NCBI GenBank assembly: GCA_037178675.1
Contig: JAYMGJ010000294.1
Location: 1-64,000, forward strand
Origin: Scleroderma bovista
Taxonomy: Eukaryota > Basidiomycota > Agaricomycetes > Boletales > Sclerodermataceae
Direction of reading: 5' to 3'
Length of the DNA stretch: 64,000 bases
Shown here piece by piece: positions 1-9,657 of the stretch (positions are counted from its first letter, which is position 1; the number at the start of each line of letters is the position of its first letter). The translations under genes and the position numbers were made by a program. A model generated the notes under the pieces. That model was not told the origin of the DNA. It did no database searches and saw only the letters and a program-made list of their open reading frames with translations.

Positions 1-264
1 CGGTTGATGACTTGCACCAGACAGTGAGCTCCTGGTTGAGCACCTGTATTGCCCCAGGCGAAGTTCATTGATGACTTGCGCCAACCATGGCGAACATCAT
101 CGACGACTTGTGCTGGCATACCCTAGTCATGAGTTAGCTGTTGACAGAAGTGCTTTCACTAGCACTCAGGTGTTTCTTCTTTTCTTGCTTGTCCGTTGTC
201 GCATTCACTTGCTGACTCCATTGACTCCCAACAGAACATCACCACGTCCAGCGCTCTCGATAAG

Positions 265-1002
265 ATGGTTCCCGTGTTCACTGGCTCCAACTGGCAGCAG
301 TGGCACACTTCTATGCAGGCCTACCTCCGGGCACAAGGCCAATGGTACGTCTACTCGACGATGCAACCCGTTGCCGGTCATGATGACCATAAGGAATGGG
401 ATGACAACACCGAGAGAGCGCTCGGTAATATCACCTTGCGCCTCGCCCCCTCTATCCAGGTCGCTGTCTCCAACCTCGACAATGTTAAGGACGTCTGGGA
501 CCACCTAAAGAAGAACTTCGGCGCCCCCAGTATCAGCTCTGCCTACGCCGAGCTTAGCAAGCTCCTGGCGACTACCATTCCCGCTGGCTCCCATCCTGCT
601 CCGGCCATCACCAAAGTGCTCAGCCACTTCACTTATCTCAAGGACGCCGGCTTCGAATTCCCTGCCCCCGTGCAGGCTATGATTATTCTTTGCAAGCTCC
701 CTCCCACTATGGAGGTCGTAGCTCAGATACTCAGCCAAACGTCGCCGGATGAGATCAAGAACCTCAAGCCCGATGGGATTGTCAAAGCCGCTACTCTCTC
801 TTTCGAGCAGAAAGGTGCCTCTTCGCACGCCGGTGGTAAGGGCTCACAGGCCAACAAGCTTAGTGCTGTAAAGCGCAAGCCAGCTGACCCCAAGTTCGCC
901 CAGCAGCAGCAGCAGCCCCAGAGGCAGCAGCAGCAGCAAGGCGGGTCCAATGGCGGTGCGAGCGGAAACGCTCCTGCCCAAGGACAGGGAGGCCGCACTT
1001 GA
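265..1002 (+). CDS. gag: copia Gag (capsid) protein, copy 1
   Basis: This is the Gag polyprotein of a fungal copia element, forming the cytoplasmic virus-like particle. The N-terminal two thirds resemble the copia-type Gag (UBN2-like) domain: a GSNWQQWHTSMQAYL-type start, then a helical block with the DVWDHLKKNFGA segment. The C-terminus is Gln-rich and Gly-rich (about residues 210-245) with no CCHC zinc knuckle. The first in-frame ATG is at 265. The frame is open further upstream (to 196 and beyond) without an ATG, and a splice-acceptor-like sequence ends at 234. The frame closes at TGA 1000-1002 and continues in the same frame into pol, so this stop may be a decayed Arg codon. About 245 residues. 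Confidence 0.85.
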   Translation: MVPVFTGSNWQQWHTSMQAYLRAQGQWYVYSTMQPVAGHDDHKEWDDNTERALGNITLRLAPSIQVAVSNLDNVKDVWDHLKKNFGAPSISSAYAELSKLLATTIPAGSHPAPAITKVLSHFTYLKDAGFEFPAPVQAMIILCKLPPTMEVVAQILSQTSPDEIKNLKPDGIVKAATLSFEQKGASSHAGGKGSQANKLSAVKRKPADPKFAQQQQQPQRQQQQQGGSNGGASGNAPAQGQGGRT

Positions 1003-1107
1003 CGCGGTGGCAAGAAGGCTTGCACTCGCCGCGAAAACGCCCAACAAGCTGCCTTCGCTACATACGTCCACTACGATGGACCAGAGCCCACCATCGACCC
1101 TCGCGCC

Positions 1108-2244
1108 TTGGCCCACACTCCCGGTGCTGCCCACTACGGCCCCCCTGCATTCGAAAATACCATCAAGGCCTTTGACTTGGCACACCGCTTGGGGGTAGAA
1201 CCCTCCTGCCAGACCATCCGCACCCTCGACCAAGTCGTGTTGTTGGCAAGTGTGAACCTGGACCAGCCCGAGGCCGGTCCCTCCTCGTTGAAGCACCCTC
1301 GTCTTGAGGAGCGCATCACGATGTATGAGGAGGATGCCATCTCCCTTGGGGATGATGAACCATTCGCCCACGAGCCCTTCGCCAATGACGAGTTCGATGA
1401 AATCGACGCAATGGTCCTCGACTGCTACAATGCGACGTCGATGGCGATGGGCGCGGAGGCCAGCCTTTTCAGGCAAGTACCTTCTGCATGCATGCTGACC
1501 GACACTGACACGCTCCCTTTACATGTGTGCTTTACGCCGGCACTGTATATAGCGAGCAGTAACTACAATTTGTCATGTCGTGTCTCCTCGAGTAATGCAT
1601 ATATTTGTTCGTGTTTGAATAATGCACGCTGTGCTGGCTGTAAGGGAAAAATGGTCGACGATAGCGAACTATCTGGTGCCTTCTGGCTACTAGACTCTGG
1701 CGCATCACGACACTTTACCGGTGACATAGGCGACTTCGCCTCCTATAATGCGCTAAAGCGAGCACACTACGCCAAAACCGTAAATGGTGTAGCACTAATT
1801 GCTGGCATTGGCACGGTATTACTCCGGTGCCTAGACCACAACTCTGGGGATGAGAAAGTCATTACACTCACCCAAGTGCTCCATATGCCAGGCGCTACTG
1901 CGCACCTTATTTCTATGGGCGAAATGCTCCAGTGTAACTACAAAGTCACTGGCGATAAGCGAGGCATTAGCCTCACTCATAAAGCTGAATGCCTATGGTT
2001 TGGGCCAGACCCAGAAGACGATCGCAACGTCATTTTTGGGATTAGATCTATCCCGATAATTAGATCTAACTACATTGCCTCCGTGAGCAAAGTCGATTAC
2101 GACATTATGCACCAGAGATTCGGGCACCCCTCAAAGGAAGTACTCCGACACGCACAAAAACATATGCAGCGCTTCCCGGAGATTCACTTTCCAACTGAGG
2201 ATTGTGTTTGCCCTGGATGTGCTCTTGGCAAGATGCCCAATTGA
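1108..2244 (+). CDS. pol: copia Pol, protease and integrase zinc-binding segment, copy 1
   Basis: This segment of the polyprotein is in the same frame as gag. It carries the retroviral-type aspartic protease motif LLDSGASRHF (catalytic Asp near residue 196), which matures Gag-Pol. At the end it carries the HHCC zinc-binding module of integrase (HQRFGH, then CVCPGC). The first ATG after the gag stop is 1108, but the frame is open from 1003, so translation probably once ran straight through. It ends at TGA 2242-2244, directly after GKMPN. Related elements have Arg at that position, so CGA to TGA is the likely change. Copy 2 has the same TGA. Confidence 0.8.
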   Translation: MAHTPGAAHYGPPAFENTIKAFDLAHRLGVEPSCQTIRTLDQVVLLASVNLDQPEAGPSSLKHPRLEERITMYEEDAISLGDDEPFAHEPFANDEFDEIDAMVLDCYNATSMAMGAEASLFRQVPSACMLTDTDTLPLHVCFTPALYIASSNYNLSCRVSSSNAYICSCLNNARCAGCKGKMVDDSELSGAFWLLDSGASRHFTGDIGDFASYNALKRAHYAKTVNGVALIAGIGTVLLRCLDHNSGDEKVITLTQVLHMPGATAHLISMGEMLQCNYKVTGDKRGISLTHKAECLWFGPDPEDDRNVIFGIRSIPIIRSNYIASVSKVDYDIMHQRFGHPSKEVLRHAQKHMQRFPEIHFPTEDCVCPGCALGKMPN

Positions 2245-2289
2245 GCTTTCCCAGAGAACGAAAGACATGCTTCCAAGCCCTTCGAGCTA

Positions 2290-5175
2290 GTGCACTCTGA
2301 CCTCAAATCCTTCCCGGTTACGTCGTACCGGAAGTTTAAATACGTTATCACCTTCTACGACGACTATACTTCTCATGCCTGGACTATGCCTCTTCACTCC
2401 AAAGCTGCAGCGATTACGGCTGCCAAAGATTTCCTCGAAATGGTGCACGTCCAACATGATACGCATGTCATTGGATGGATGTCCGATGCCGGCGGAGAAT
2501 ATAAATCCGATCTGTTTGATCGAGCACTCCTTGAGAAAGGAATTAAAATATATCAAAGTGCTCCAAGAACTCCCATGCAGAATGGCCGCGCCGAGCATTT
2601 AGGGCGCACTCTCATGGATAAAGCTGAGTCTATGCAGCATCAAGCCTGCATTCCTGACTCCTGGTGGGAATTTGCGTTCGCTCACGCAACTCACCTTTAC
2701 AACCATACTCTGGTAGCTCGCCTGCGATGGCGCACCCCCCATGAAATGCTTAAGGGGGAGATGCCTAACATTGACCACCTACGTGTATTTGGCTGTGGAG
2801 CATTTGTATACCTCCCAGCAATGGCTAGAGCGAATAAGATGGCTCCCAAGTCGGAGCTTATGACTTATGTCGGTGTTGCCCCTGGCAATGAGCGCAATTT
2901 CTTGTTTATGCGCTCCACCAATGCAGTATTTACCACTGCTCACGCCGTCTTTGATGAGCGTCATTTCCCTCGCTGCCCTAAGAACAGGTGCGAACCTCTC
3001 GAGAACTCTTTTGGAAGGGCAAATCCGAAACCAGCCACTGATCGACCAGGGAATCCCCCTGATGATACCGACAGTGATGACGATGTGGAACACGACAATG
3101 GCTACCCACATCCCCAAGCGCAGGATGACGATCCAAAGCGCGAGGACCCTGAGGCTCCTGAGGAAGAGCCTAATCAAATAAATCCTCCCCGTACGCCATC
3201 TCCAGTGCCTCCACCGGCACCGAGAATGCCTTCACCGGCGAGAAATCTGCCACCTCCGGCACCGCAGCACCCTGGCCGAGCTGAATGCCACCAGAATGCG
3301 CCGCGACCCCCTGCAGTTAATATACGTGCCTGCCCCCAACGTGAACGTAGAGCGCCATTGCGCCCCGGTAACGTGTATGGTGAGCGGCGACACCCCGTTG
3401 AGCAACTCCGGGATATCGAAAGTGCCTCTCGATGGCGACAAACTGTGGGTGAGGTCCCTAGACCCCCACAACCGGACACACCAGACCATGTTCCTGGTGG
3501 TTTCCCTGACACCTCTGCAACGCCCAGTGAGGAAGATGTGCAAAAGATGTGCGAGGAAGGGGGAGCAAACCTAGTCCGTTTCCTGATGGGCAAAGCCCTC
3601 GAAACCCGCGACCCTCAATACGAGAGTGTCCGCAACTGGTCCTATAAGGACATTGCTCGCTTACCCCAAGCTGAGCAGAAACTCTGGCGACTTGCTTGCC
3701 AAGAAGAGCTCGACGTGCTGCGAAAGCACAAGGTCTTTGAGCTAGTTGACTGTCCCCGAGACCGGAAGGTCATAAAGAATCGATGGGTCTTCGACGTCAA
3801 GTCGGATGGCCGCAAGAAAGCCTGCTTAGTAGTGAAAGGCTTCTCCCAGGTCGAGGGATTAGATTTCGACCAGGTCTTCTCACCAGTCGTGCGCTTTGAA
3901 ACAGTGCGCCTCATGCTTGCGCTTGCCGCACTTGAAAACTGGTATATCACTGGACTCGACGTTCGGAGCGCCTACTTGTATGGCAAGCTCGACGAAGAGA
4001 TCTACATGGAACAACCCGAAGGGTTTGCAGTTCCCGGGCAAGAGCGCAAAGTGCTCCGCCTCTGGCATGCCCTCTATGGCCTCAAACAGGCCGGCCTAGC
4101 TTGGTGGCGCACATTCGATGAGTCTCTCAAAGAGCTCGGGTTTGAGCGCCTTAAGTCTGAAGCAGGCATCTTCTTCTATAAGAAGAAAGGCACCAACATC
4201 GTCATCGGAATTATCTACGTTGACGACGTGTTATTCTGCAGCCCTAACAAGGCTGTTGTTGATGCCATTAAAGCACAGTTCATGCGCAAATGGGAGTGCA
4301 GAGACCTTGGAGAACCTAAGGAGTTCCTCCGAATGCGAATCACTCGCAAGGGTCACGCTATCCACCTGGATCAATGCGCGTACCTCCAAAAGGTCATCGA
4401 ACGCTGCGGCATGCTCAATGCAAAGTCCGCAAGCACCCCACTGCCGGCTGGCTACTATGCCGCCAAGAATACAGAGCCTGTTGATGCAGAACTCCGCTCC
4501 CGTTTCCAGACGGTTATTGGGTCCCTTCTGTACCTTATGTTAGGCACTAGGCCCGACATTGCTTTTGCAGTCACCCATCTCTCGCGCCATGCCGCGAACC
4601 CATCCCAGGACCACCTATCCAAGGCGCTTTATATTTGTCGCTACTTAATTGGTACACCTAATTACTCCCTAGTGTACAATGGTGGATCTGGTGCTGGCCT
4701 GATTGCATGCACGGACTCAGATTGGGGATCAGACCCTACCTCTCACCTCTCGCAGACAGGTTTTTACCTGAAACTTGCAGATGGCTTGATCAGTTGGACT
4801 TCTCGTGCGCAGAAGACTATTGCGTACTCGTCCACTGAGGCTGAATACATGGCTTTGAGCGATTGCGCTCGCCAAGTCACCTGGATTCGGAGTTTACTTG
4901 GTGAGCTTGGCTATAAGCTGAAAGCTATCCCGATTTGCGGTGATAATCAGGGGTCCATATTCATGGCATCCAACCCTGTAATGGAGCCTCGCTCCAAGCA
5001 CATCAACATCTGCTACCACGGAATCCACGAGTCAGTCGCGAAAGGTAATGTGGAGCTATTCTTCATTGATGGTGCTGAAAATCCCGCCGATCTGCTCACC
5101 AAGAACTTGCCCCGCGAGAAATTCGCAAAGTTCAGAGCTCAACTAGGCTTACAGTTTCCCTCTGGCAGCATCTAG
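2290..5175 (+). CDS. pol: copia Pol, integrase, reverse transcriptase and RNase H, copy 1
   Basis: A 961-residue open frame holds the catalytic half of the polyprotein. The integrase core has the DDE triad Asp4, Asp66 and Glu102 (35 residues between the last two). A Pro-rich acidic linker spans about residues 240-380. The copia-type reverse transcriptase (RVT_2) has YVDD at 643-646. RNase H follows with TDSDWGSD, YSSTEAEYMAL and a C-terminal SKHINICYH segment. It copies element RNA and inserts the cDNA. All these catalytic residues are intact, so this is the best preserved coding sequence in the window. It uses ATG 2290, but the frame is open from 2245 in line with the preceding protease segment. 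It ends 46 bases before the 3' LTR. Confidence 0.93.
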   Translation: MHSDLKSFPVTSYRKFKYVITFYDDYTSHAWTMPLHSKAAAITAAKDFLEMVHVQHDTHVIGWMSDAGGEYKSDLFDRALLEKGIKIYQSAPRTPMQNGRAEHLGRTLMDKAESMQHQACIPDSWWEFAFAHATHLYNHTLVARLRWRTPHEMLKGEMPNIDHLRVFGCGAFVYLPAMARANKMAPKSELMTYVGVAPGNERNFLFMRSTNAVFTTAHAVFDERHFPRCPKNRCEPLENSFGRANPKPATDRPGNPPDDTDSDDDVEHDNGYPHPQAQDDDPKREDPEAPEEEPNQINPPRTPSPVPPPAPRMPSPARNLPPPAPQHPGRAECHQNAPRPPAVNIRACPQRERRAPLRPGNVYGERRHPVEQLRDIESASRWRQTVGEVPRPPQPDTPDHVPGGFPDTSATPSEEDVQKMCEEGGANLVRFLMGKALETRDPQYESVRNWSYKDIARLPQAEQKLWRLACQEELDVLRKHKVFELVDCPRDRKVIKNRWVFDVKSDGRKKACLVVKGFSQVEGLDFDQVFSPVVRFETVRLMLALAALENWYITGLDVRSAYLYGKLDEEIYMEQPEGFAVPGQERKVLRLWHALYGLKQAGLAWWRTFDESLKELGFERLKSEAGIFFYKKKGTNIVIGIIYVDDVLFCSPNKAVVDAIKAQFMRKWECRDLGEPKEFLRMRITRKGHAIHLDQCAYLQKVIERCGMLNAKSASTPLPAGYYAAKNTEPVDAELRSRFQTVIGSLLYLMLGTRPDIAFAVTHLSRHAANPSQDHLSKALYICRYLIGTPNYSLVYNGGSGAGLIACTDSDWGSDPTSHLSQTGFYLKLADGLISWTSRAQKTIAYSSTEAEYMALSDCARQVTWIRSLLGELGYKLKAIPICGDNQGSIFMASNPVMEPRSKHINICYHGIHESVAKGNVELFFIDGAENPADLLTKNLPREKFAKFRAQLGLQFPSGSI

Positions 5176-5212
5176 CGCCTTATTCGCTGAAGTGCTCTAC
5201 GTGCAGCACAGT

Positions 5213-5221
5213 GAGGGGGAG
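5213..5221 (+). promoter_or_regulatory. Polypurine tract, copia copy 1
   Basis: The purine run GAGGGGGAG directly abuts the TG of the 3' LTR, the usual place where plus-strand DNA synthesis is primed. Copy 2 has AAGGGGGAG in the same place. Confidence 0.75.
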
Positions 5222-5509
5222 TGTTGAAGTCGCACATGGACCCGGCGTAAACCGTCGACAAAGTGCGCACAAGACTGCGACCCATATTAGTGTAGACTTA
5301 GTAATAGTCCTCTTTAGAGTAGATGTTACATGTCACATGTCACGCGTCACAGTCACACGTCACACTATTTGTTGTATATAAACAGCGTCCACTGCTTATA
5401 TAATATAACAGCTCTTAACCAGCTACCGCTACCATCTCAGGTTGTGCACTCCACCCAACAGGTGAGTTGGAGTAGCAGTTCCTCTACGTATATAGGTATT
5501 GCTTCAACA
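5222..5509 (+). repeat. 3' LTR, copia copy 1 (288 bp)
   Basis: It begins TGTTGAAG and ends CTTCAACA, an 8-bp perfect terminal inverted repeat. It aligns throughout with the two LTRs of copy 2 at 8253-8540 and 13880-14152. It contains TATATAAA and a strong splice-donor-like CAG/GTGAGT near its 3' end. It keeps more CpG than the copy 2 LTRs. Confidence 0.95.
5375..5382 (+). promoter_or_regulatory. TATA box in copia LTR
   Basis: TATATAAA is about 150 bp into the LTR. It is conserved at the same place in both copy 2 LTRs (8406-8413 and 14018-14025), consistent with the LTR promoter core. Confidence 0.6.
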
Positions 5510-5514
5510 AACTT

Positions 5515-6148
5515 AACCTCACACTTCCCAAAATTAGTTTCAGCTTGTCAATGCACCATTTGTTTAGCTGAAGATGATCCTGTTGCAGCTGCAGACTTTT
5601 ACGAATTTTCTTTCAAGTGTTGTTTCGAATATCTTCTTGGTTGGGACTTCAAAAAACACAAATCCACCAATACTGGTGAAATATTTGGTCATTTATGAGT
5701 GTTCTACAGTTCATCTAAGTATACTGAGCATGGAACTTTACATGGTCATTTTCTTATATGGCTTACTGGTGGTCTTAATCCTAGCAATGTTCACAAGCAT
5801 CTATTAGATGAAAGCTATCAAGAATGATTTTTCTCCTTTTTTGACGACATTATATGGCACCATCTTCCTGACATTGAATCAGTGCATGTCGAAAAAACTT
5901 TTGATCCATGCATTCAGTGCCCTCCCCCTCCACCTGATCCTGATGTGCCTTTTCACATTATGGAAGAATGGGAATCAGTCATGGTTACTGAGGGACATTG
6001 CAGATTTCTGTTCCCTCATGAAATTGTTGAAGCATCATACTTTGATCCCAACACAAATTCTATAGTATTGAGGTGTCACAATGAAACAATCAACAATTTC
6101 AATCCTTACATACTCATCTTTTGTCACCATAATCACAACTTGAAATGT
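5515..6148 (+). pseudogene. Helitron Rep (HUH nuclease) domain, 5' block
   Basis: The translated frame follows fungal Helitron Rep proteins: a DPVAAADFYEF segment, a YLLGWD segment, then the HUH motif in GTLHGHFLIW, and later a CRFLFPHE and FDPNTNSIVLRCH stretch. Rep nicks and joins DNA for rolling-circle transposition. In-frame TGA codons (one at 5696-5698 just before the HUH motif, another near 5827) kill the frame. The N-terminal part was lost to, or lies beyond, copia copy 1 on the left. The right side is cut by a solo LTR at 6149, and the code resumes at 7402. Confidence 0.8.
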
Positions 6149-7401
6149 TGTCAAGACCGGTTCTCCTCAGCGATCTTACTAGGAGGTCCAGAGGTGCAGG
6201 GAACTAATGAGGAGGTAAGTCCAGACACTAGTAGGTGCTAGTTAGTGCAGGGAGTCAAGTCCGGGTCAAACGAACGAAGTCCGGGCACTAGAGGAGCACA
6301 GGGAGTAAGTCCGGGTTTTTGCGGAGTAAGTCCGGACTGCGGGAAAGTGGTCCGGAGTTGGGCGCAGCTTGTCTGGAGCGAAGGACATCCCAGAGGTGGG
6401 ATAAGTCCTGAGAGGTCTAGCATCGAGTCTGGGACAGAGGTGGCTTTTGCCCTCGTGCAAGTAGGAGACTTGCTAGGATTGGACATAGGACCAAGGGGAC
6501 AAGATAGGATGGAGGCCGGAGTTGGCTGGAGTTCAGGAGAACAAGATGGGATTAGGAGAGCATGGTGGGTAGTACAGAGTGGGGAGTATCTTAGTCGAGA
6601 TTTGATCTAAGGATCTACTAGGCCGGAGTATGGTAGTTTATATAGTAAAGAGACTAGAGGTGAGTATATACGGTGACAAGTAAACACCCTAGTCGGGACA
6701 AGGGATGGAGCAGAAGCAGACAGGAAAATAAACCAGGGACAGGAAAATAAACCGGAGCGGAAGCAGACACGGGGAACTAGAGTTACAGGGATGACGGAGG
6801 AAAAGCAGGGACAAGGGAACTAGGTCAGAAGAGGACAGGTAAGGGTCAGAGGTGGACTTAACTAATGTTAAGTCTGGAGCGATGTCCAGGACCGGAGGAA
6901 GTGCACGACCAGAGGAAGTGCAAGAGCAGAGGGAGTGCAAGAGCGGAGGGAGTGTACGAGCGGAGGGAGTTTGCGAGTGGAGGAAGGGCAGAGTAGCCGG
7001 AGGAAGGTCTGGAGTTGGACATGGAAATGTCCTAAGCCTTTGGTGGACCTGACAGAGGAAGCGGAGCAGGAGCAGGAGCAGAACTGAGCCGGAGTTGGAT
7101 GTACCAGCCGGAGTTGGGCTACGTCGCAGACAAGGCTAAGGGAGTGGCCGGACTGAAACTGGAGTAGCGACAAATGGTAGGTACAGGTCCGACATGGAGG
7201 AGTTAGACCGTGGATCTGTCTAGAGGAAGACAGGGGTTAGTCCTGAGGTGGAGATGGACGTAGTGACCGGAGTTGAGCTGGAGTGCAGCTATGGGGCTGG
7301 AGATGGCCGGACTAGATCCGGAGTTGTGTCTATGCCTAAGGAGAGGTCAGGCGGGCCAGGGTTAGACCGGAGTTGCGACTGGGAAAAGTATGGATATGAC
7401 A
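6149..7401 (+). mobile_element. Solo LTR, family D (1253 bp), inside Helitron Rep
   Basis: It starts TGTCA and ends TGACA. It is flanked by a perfect 5-bp duplication AATGT (6144-6148 and 7402-7406). A second member lies reversed at 61119-62423. No internal gag-pol is present, so it is a solo LTR left by LTR-LTR recombination or a large terminal-repeat relic. It is G/A-rich on this strand, with an internal minisatellite of GGAGGGAGTGCAAGAGC-like units around 6900-6980. The small open frames inside are not convincing genes. Confidence 0.88.
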
Positions 7402-8252
7402 AATGTATTTTGTCTGGGAAGGCTGCAAAAGCAGTAATGTTTTATATCTCCAACTATATCACAAAAATGGACACAAAAACATATGAGATGCTTTCATTAC
7501 TGTCGCGTGCTGTTGCATGAGTGCCAACAGATTCTGTATGTCTGAAGTCTCCAGTTGACAATGCTAGAATCCTCCTTCACAAATGCTTGTCCCAATTCAG
7601 CCTTCAACAACAGATCCATGCTCAGCAAGCAGCACATTACATACAAGGATTTGGGGATGGCATATCATCACACAAAACTGTTCCAATGATGTCATCCTTA
7701 TTACTTTCTTATATCAAGAAATCTATGAAGACAGCACATTCCAGTGGTAACAATAGTGAATCTGACTCTGATGACTCTGATGATGAAACCGAACATCCTC
7801 AGGTAAGACTGACAGTTACTGAACACAGTGAAATTGTCCAAGCGGATCAAGTACATCACTATATTTACTGTGTGGATACTTTATCTCATCTCTGTTTCTA
7901 TGATTTTGTGAGATATGTACGTATGGAGACAAAGGCAAGGGATAAACGCACCAAAAATATGCATGAAACTTGGTTGGGTGTTTTTAAATGCCACATTCTG
8001 AAAGATGAACATCCTTTTTCAAGAACACACATCCTTATTGAACATACCAACTTTTCATGTGGTGATGGTGCGAATGAATATGTGCCTCGCATTGTAGGGT
8101 GTTTGATACCATGCAAAACCAATGCTGATGCATGGGCCTTGTTTGCATTAGCACACTTCAAGCCATTTAGTGCAGCTGTTCCTGTTCTCCAACCAGGAAA
8201 TGATCCAATGTCAATTTTCAATAGTTACTCTTTCTCTGAAGATGCCAACAAA
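7402..8252 (+). pseudogene. Helitron Rep tyrosine motif and linker block
   Basis: The Rep frame continues with AVMFYISNYITK, the YxxxYxxK double-tyrosine motif that attacks DNA during rolling-circle transposition. It is followed by the conserved HAQQAAHYIQGFGD segment, an acidic Ser/Asp stretch (about 7740-7800) and the linker that precedes the PIF1 helicase. A TGA at 7518-7520 divides two otherwise continuous frames. The block ends at copia copy 2 (target duplication ACAAA at 8248-8252), and the frame resumes at 14153. Confidence 0.82.
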
Positions 8253-8540
8253 TGTTGAAGTCGCACGTGCACCTGGCATAAACTGTCAATGAAGTGCGCA
8301 CAAGACTGCGACCCATATTAGTGTAGACTTAGTAATAGTCCTCTTTAGAGTAGATGTTACATGTCACACATCATGCATCACAGTCATGCATCACACTATT
8401 TGTTGTATATAAACAGTGTTCATTGCTTATATAATATAACAGCTCTTGACCAGCTACCACTACCATCTCAGGTTGTGCACTCCACCCAACAGGTGAGTTG
8501 GGGTAGCAGTTCCTCTATGTACATAGGTATTGCTTCAACA
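8253..8540 (+). repeat. 5' LTR, copia copy 2 (288 bp)
   Basis: It begins TGTTGAAG and ends CTTCAACA. TATATAAA is at 8406-8413. CAG/GTGAGT at 8491-8498 looks like a strong splice donor. The 3' LTR differs by several substitutions and a 15-bp shortening, so the insertion is not very recent. Confidence 0.95.
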
Positions 8541-8913
8541 GGTTATGAGCCCTATGAGCACACTGTGTGCAGCAATGCACCAGACAGCACTCCAGCTCCC
8601 TGAGTGTTGCTTTAATTAGCTTGATGCTGTGGACCACAGTGAGCTCCTAGCTGAGCCCCTGCACAGCCACAAGGTGAAGTCGGTTGATGACTTGCACCAG
8701 ACAGTGAGCTCCTAGTTGAGCACCTGTATTGCCCCAGGCGAAGTTCATCAATGATTGTGCCAACCATGGCGAACATCATCGATGACTTGTGCTGGCACGA
8801 CCTAGTCATGAGTTAGCTGTTGACAGAAGTGCTTTCACTAGCACTCAGGTGTTTCTTCTTTTCTTGTTTGTCTGTTGTCGCATTCACTTGCTGACTCCGT
8901 TGACACCCAACAG
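8493..8913 (+). other. Candidate leader intron in copia 5' region
   Basis: The donor CAG/GTGAGT lies at 8491-8498 in the LTR. The acceptor CAACAG ends at 8913, preceded by a CTGAC branch-like motif and a pyrimidine-rich stretch. Copy 1 has the same acceptor ending at 234. Splicing would remove the LTR end, the primer site and the leader, joining a short non-coding exon to gag. Inference only. Confidence 0.35.
8541..8552 (+). promoter_or_regulatory. Primer-binding site complementary to initiator tRNA-Met anticodon arm
   Basis: GGTTATGAGCCC follows the LTR directly. Its complement GGGCTCATAACC is the anticodon stem and loop of eukaryotic initiator tRNA-Met (anticodon CAT), not the tRNA 3' end. 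Drosophila copia is known to use an internally cleaved half of this tRNA as primer, so the same mechanism is likely here. Confidence 0.72.
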
Positions 8914-8943
8914 AATATCACTATGTCCAGTGCTCTTGACAAG

Positions 8944-9657
8944 ATGGTTCCTGTGTTCACTGGCTCCAACTGGCAGCAGTGGCACACCCCTATGCAGGCC
9001 TACCTCCAGGCACAAGGCCAATGGTACGTCTACTCAATGACGCAACCCGCTGATGGCCATGACGACCAAAAGGAGTGGGACAACAACACCGAGAGAGCGC
9101 TCAGTAACATCACCTTGCGCCTCGCCCCCTCGATCCAGGTTGCGGTCTCGAACCTCAACAGTGTTAAGGATGTCTGGGACCACCTGAAGAAGAACTTTGG
9201 TGCCCCAAGTATCAGCTCCACCTATGCTGAGCTTAGCAAGCTCCTCTCAACTACCATTCCTGCTGGCTCTCACCCCACTCTGGCTATCACCAAGGTGCTT
9301 AGCCATTTCGCTTATCTGAAGGACACTGGCTTCGAGTTCCCTGCCCCTATGCAGGCTATGATTATTCTTTGCAAGCTCCCTCCTACTATGGAGGTGGTAG
9401 CTCAAATTCTCAGCCAGACATTGCTGGATGAGATCAAGAATCTGAAGCCCGATGGGATCGTCAAGGCTGCCATGCTCTCTTTTGAGCAGAAAGGCGCCTC
9501 TTCGCGTGGTGGTGGTAAGGGCCCACAGGCCAACAAGCTTAGCACTGTGAAGTGCAAGCCAGCTGACCCCAAGTTTGCCCAGCAGCAGCAGCAAGGCAGG
9601 TCCAATGGTAGTACAAGTGGAAATGCTCCTGCCCAAGGACAGGGGGGCCGAACTTGA
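8944..9657 (+). CDS. gag: copia Gag protein, copy 2
   Basis: An intact Gag frame matches copy 1 along its length, including the SNWQQWHTPMQAYL and DVWDHLKKNFGA segments. Its Gln-rich tail is shorter (one Gln cluster instead of two). ATG 8944 corresponds to ATG 265 of copy 1. An extra in-frame ATG upstream at about 8923 arose where copy 1 has ACG, another CpG transition. The frame ends at TGA 9655-9657 at the same place as copy 1, and pol follows in frame. Confidence 0.82.
   Translation: MVPVFTGSNWQQWHTPMQAYLQAQGQWYVYSMTQPADGHDDQKEWDNNTERALSNITLRLAPSIQVAVSNLNSVKDVWDHLKKNFGAPSISSTYAELSKLLSTTIPAGSHPTLAITKVLSHFAYLKDTGFEFPAPMQAMIILCKLPPTMEVVAQILSQTLLDEIKNLKPDGIVKAAMLSFEQKGASSRGGGKGPQANKLSTVKCKPADPKFAQQQQQGRSNGSTSGNAPAQGQGGRT

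Larger units (their letters stand above)
1..5509 (+). mobile_element. Ty1/copia LTR retrotransposon, copy 1 (5' LTR outside window)
   Basis: Gag, protease, integrase, reverse transcriptase and RNase H follow in that order, which is the copia order, and a 3' LTR closes the element. The window begins inside the leader: base 1 matches the leader of copy 2 near 8681. The 3' LTR ends at 5509, so the target duplication should be AACTT (5510-5514); its partner lies outside the window. Gag and pol share one reading frame interrupted only by TGA at 1000-1002 and 2242-2244. Right of the LTR the sequence is Helitron Rep code, so the element sits in that gene. Confidence 0.95.

Noticed and set aside
196..264. 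Gag start upstream of ATG 265
   Set aside because: The frame is open but has no ATG, and a splice-acceptor-like site lies at 234.
2779..3593. Minus-strand open frames opposite copia pol
   Set aside because: They are shadows of the Pro-rich linker and carry no recognisable domain.
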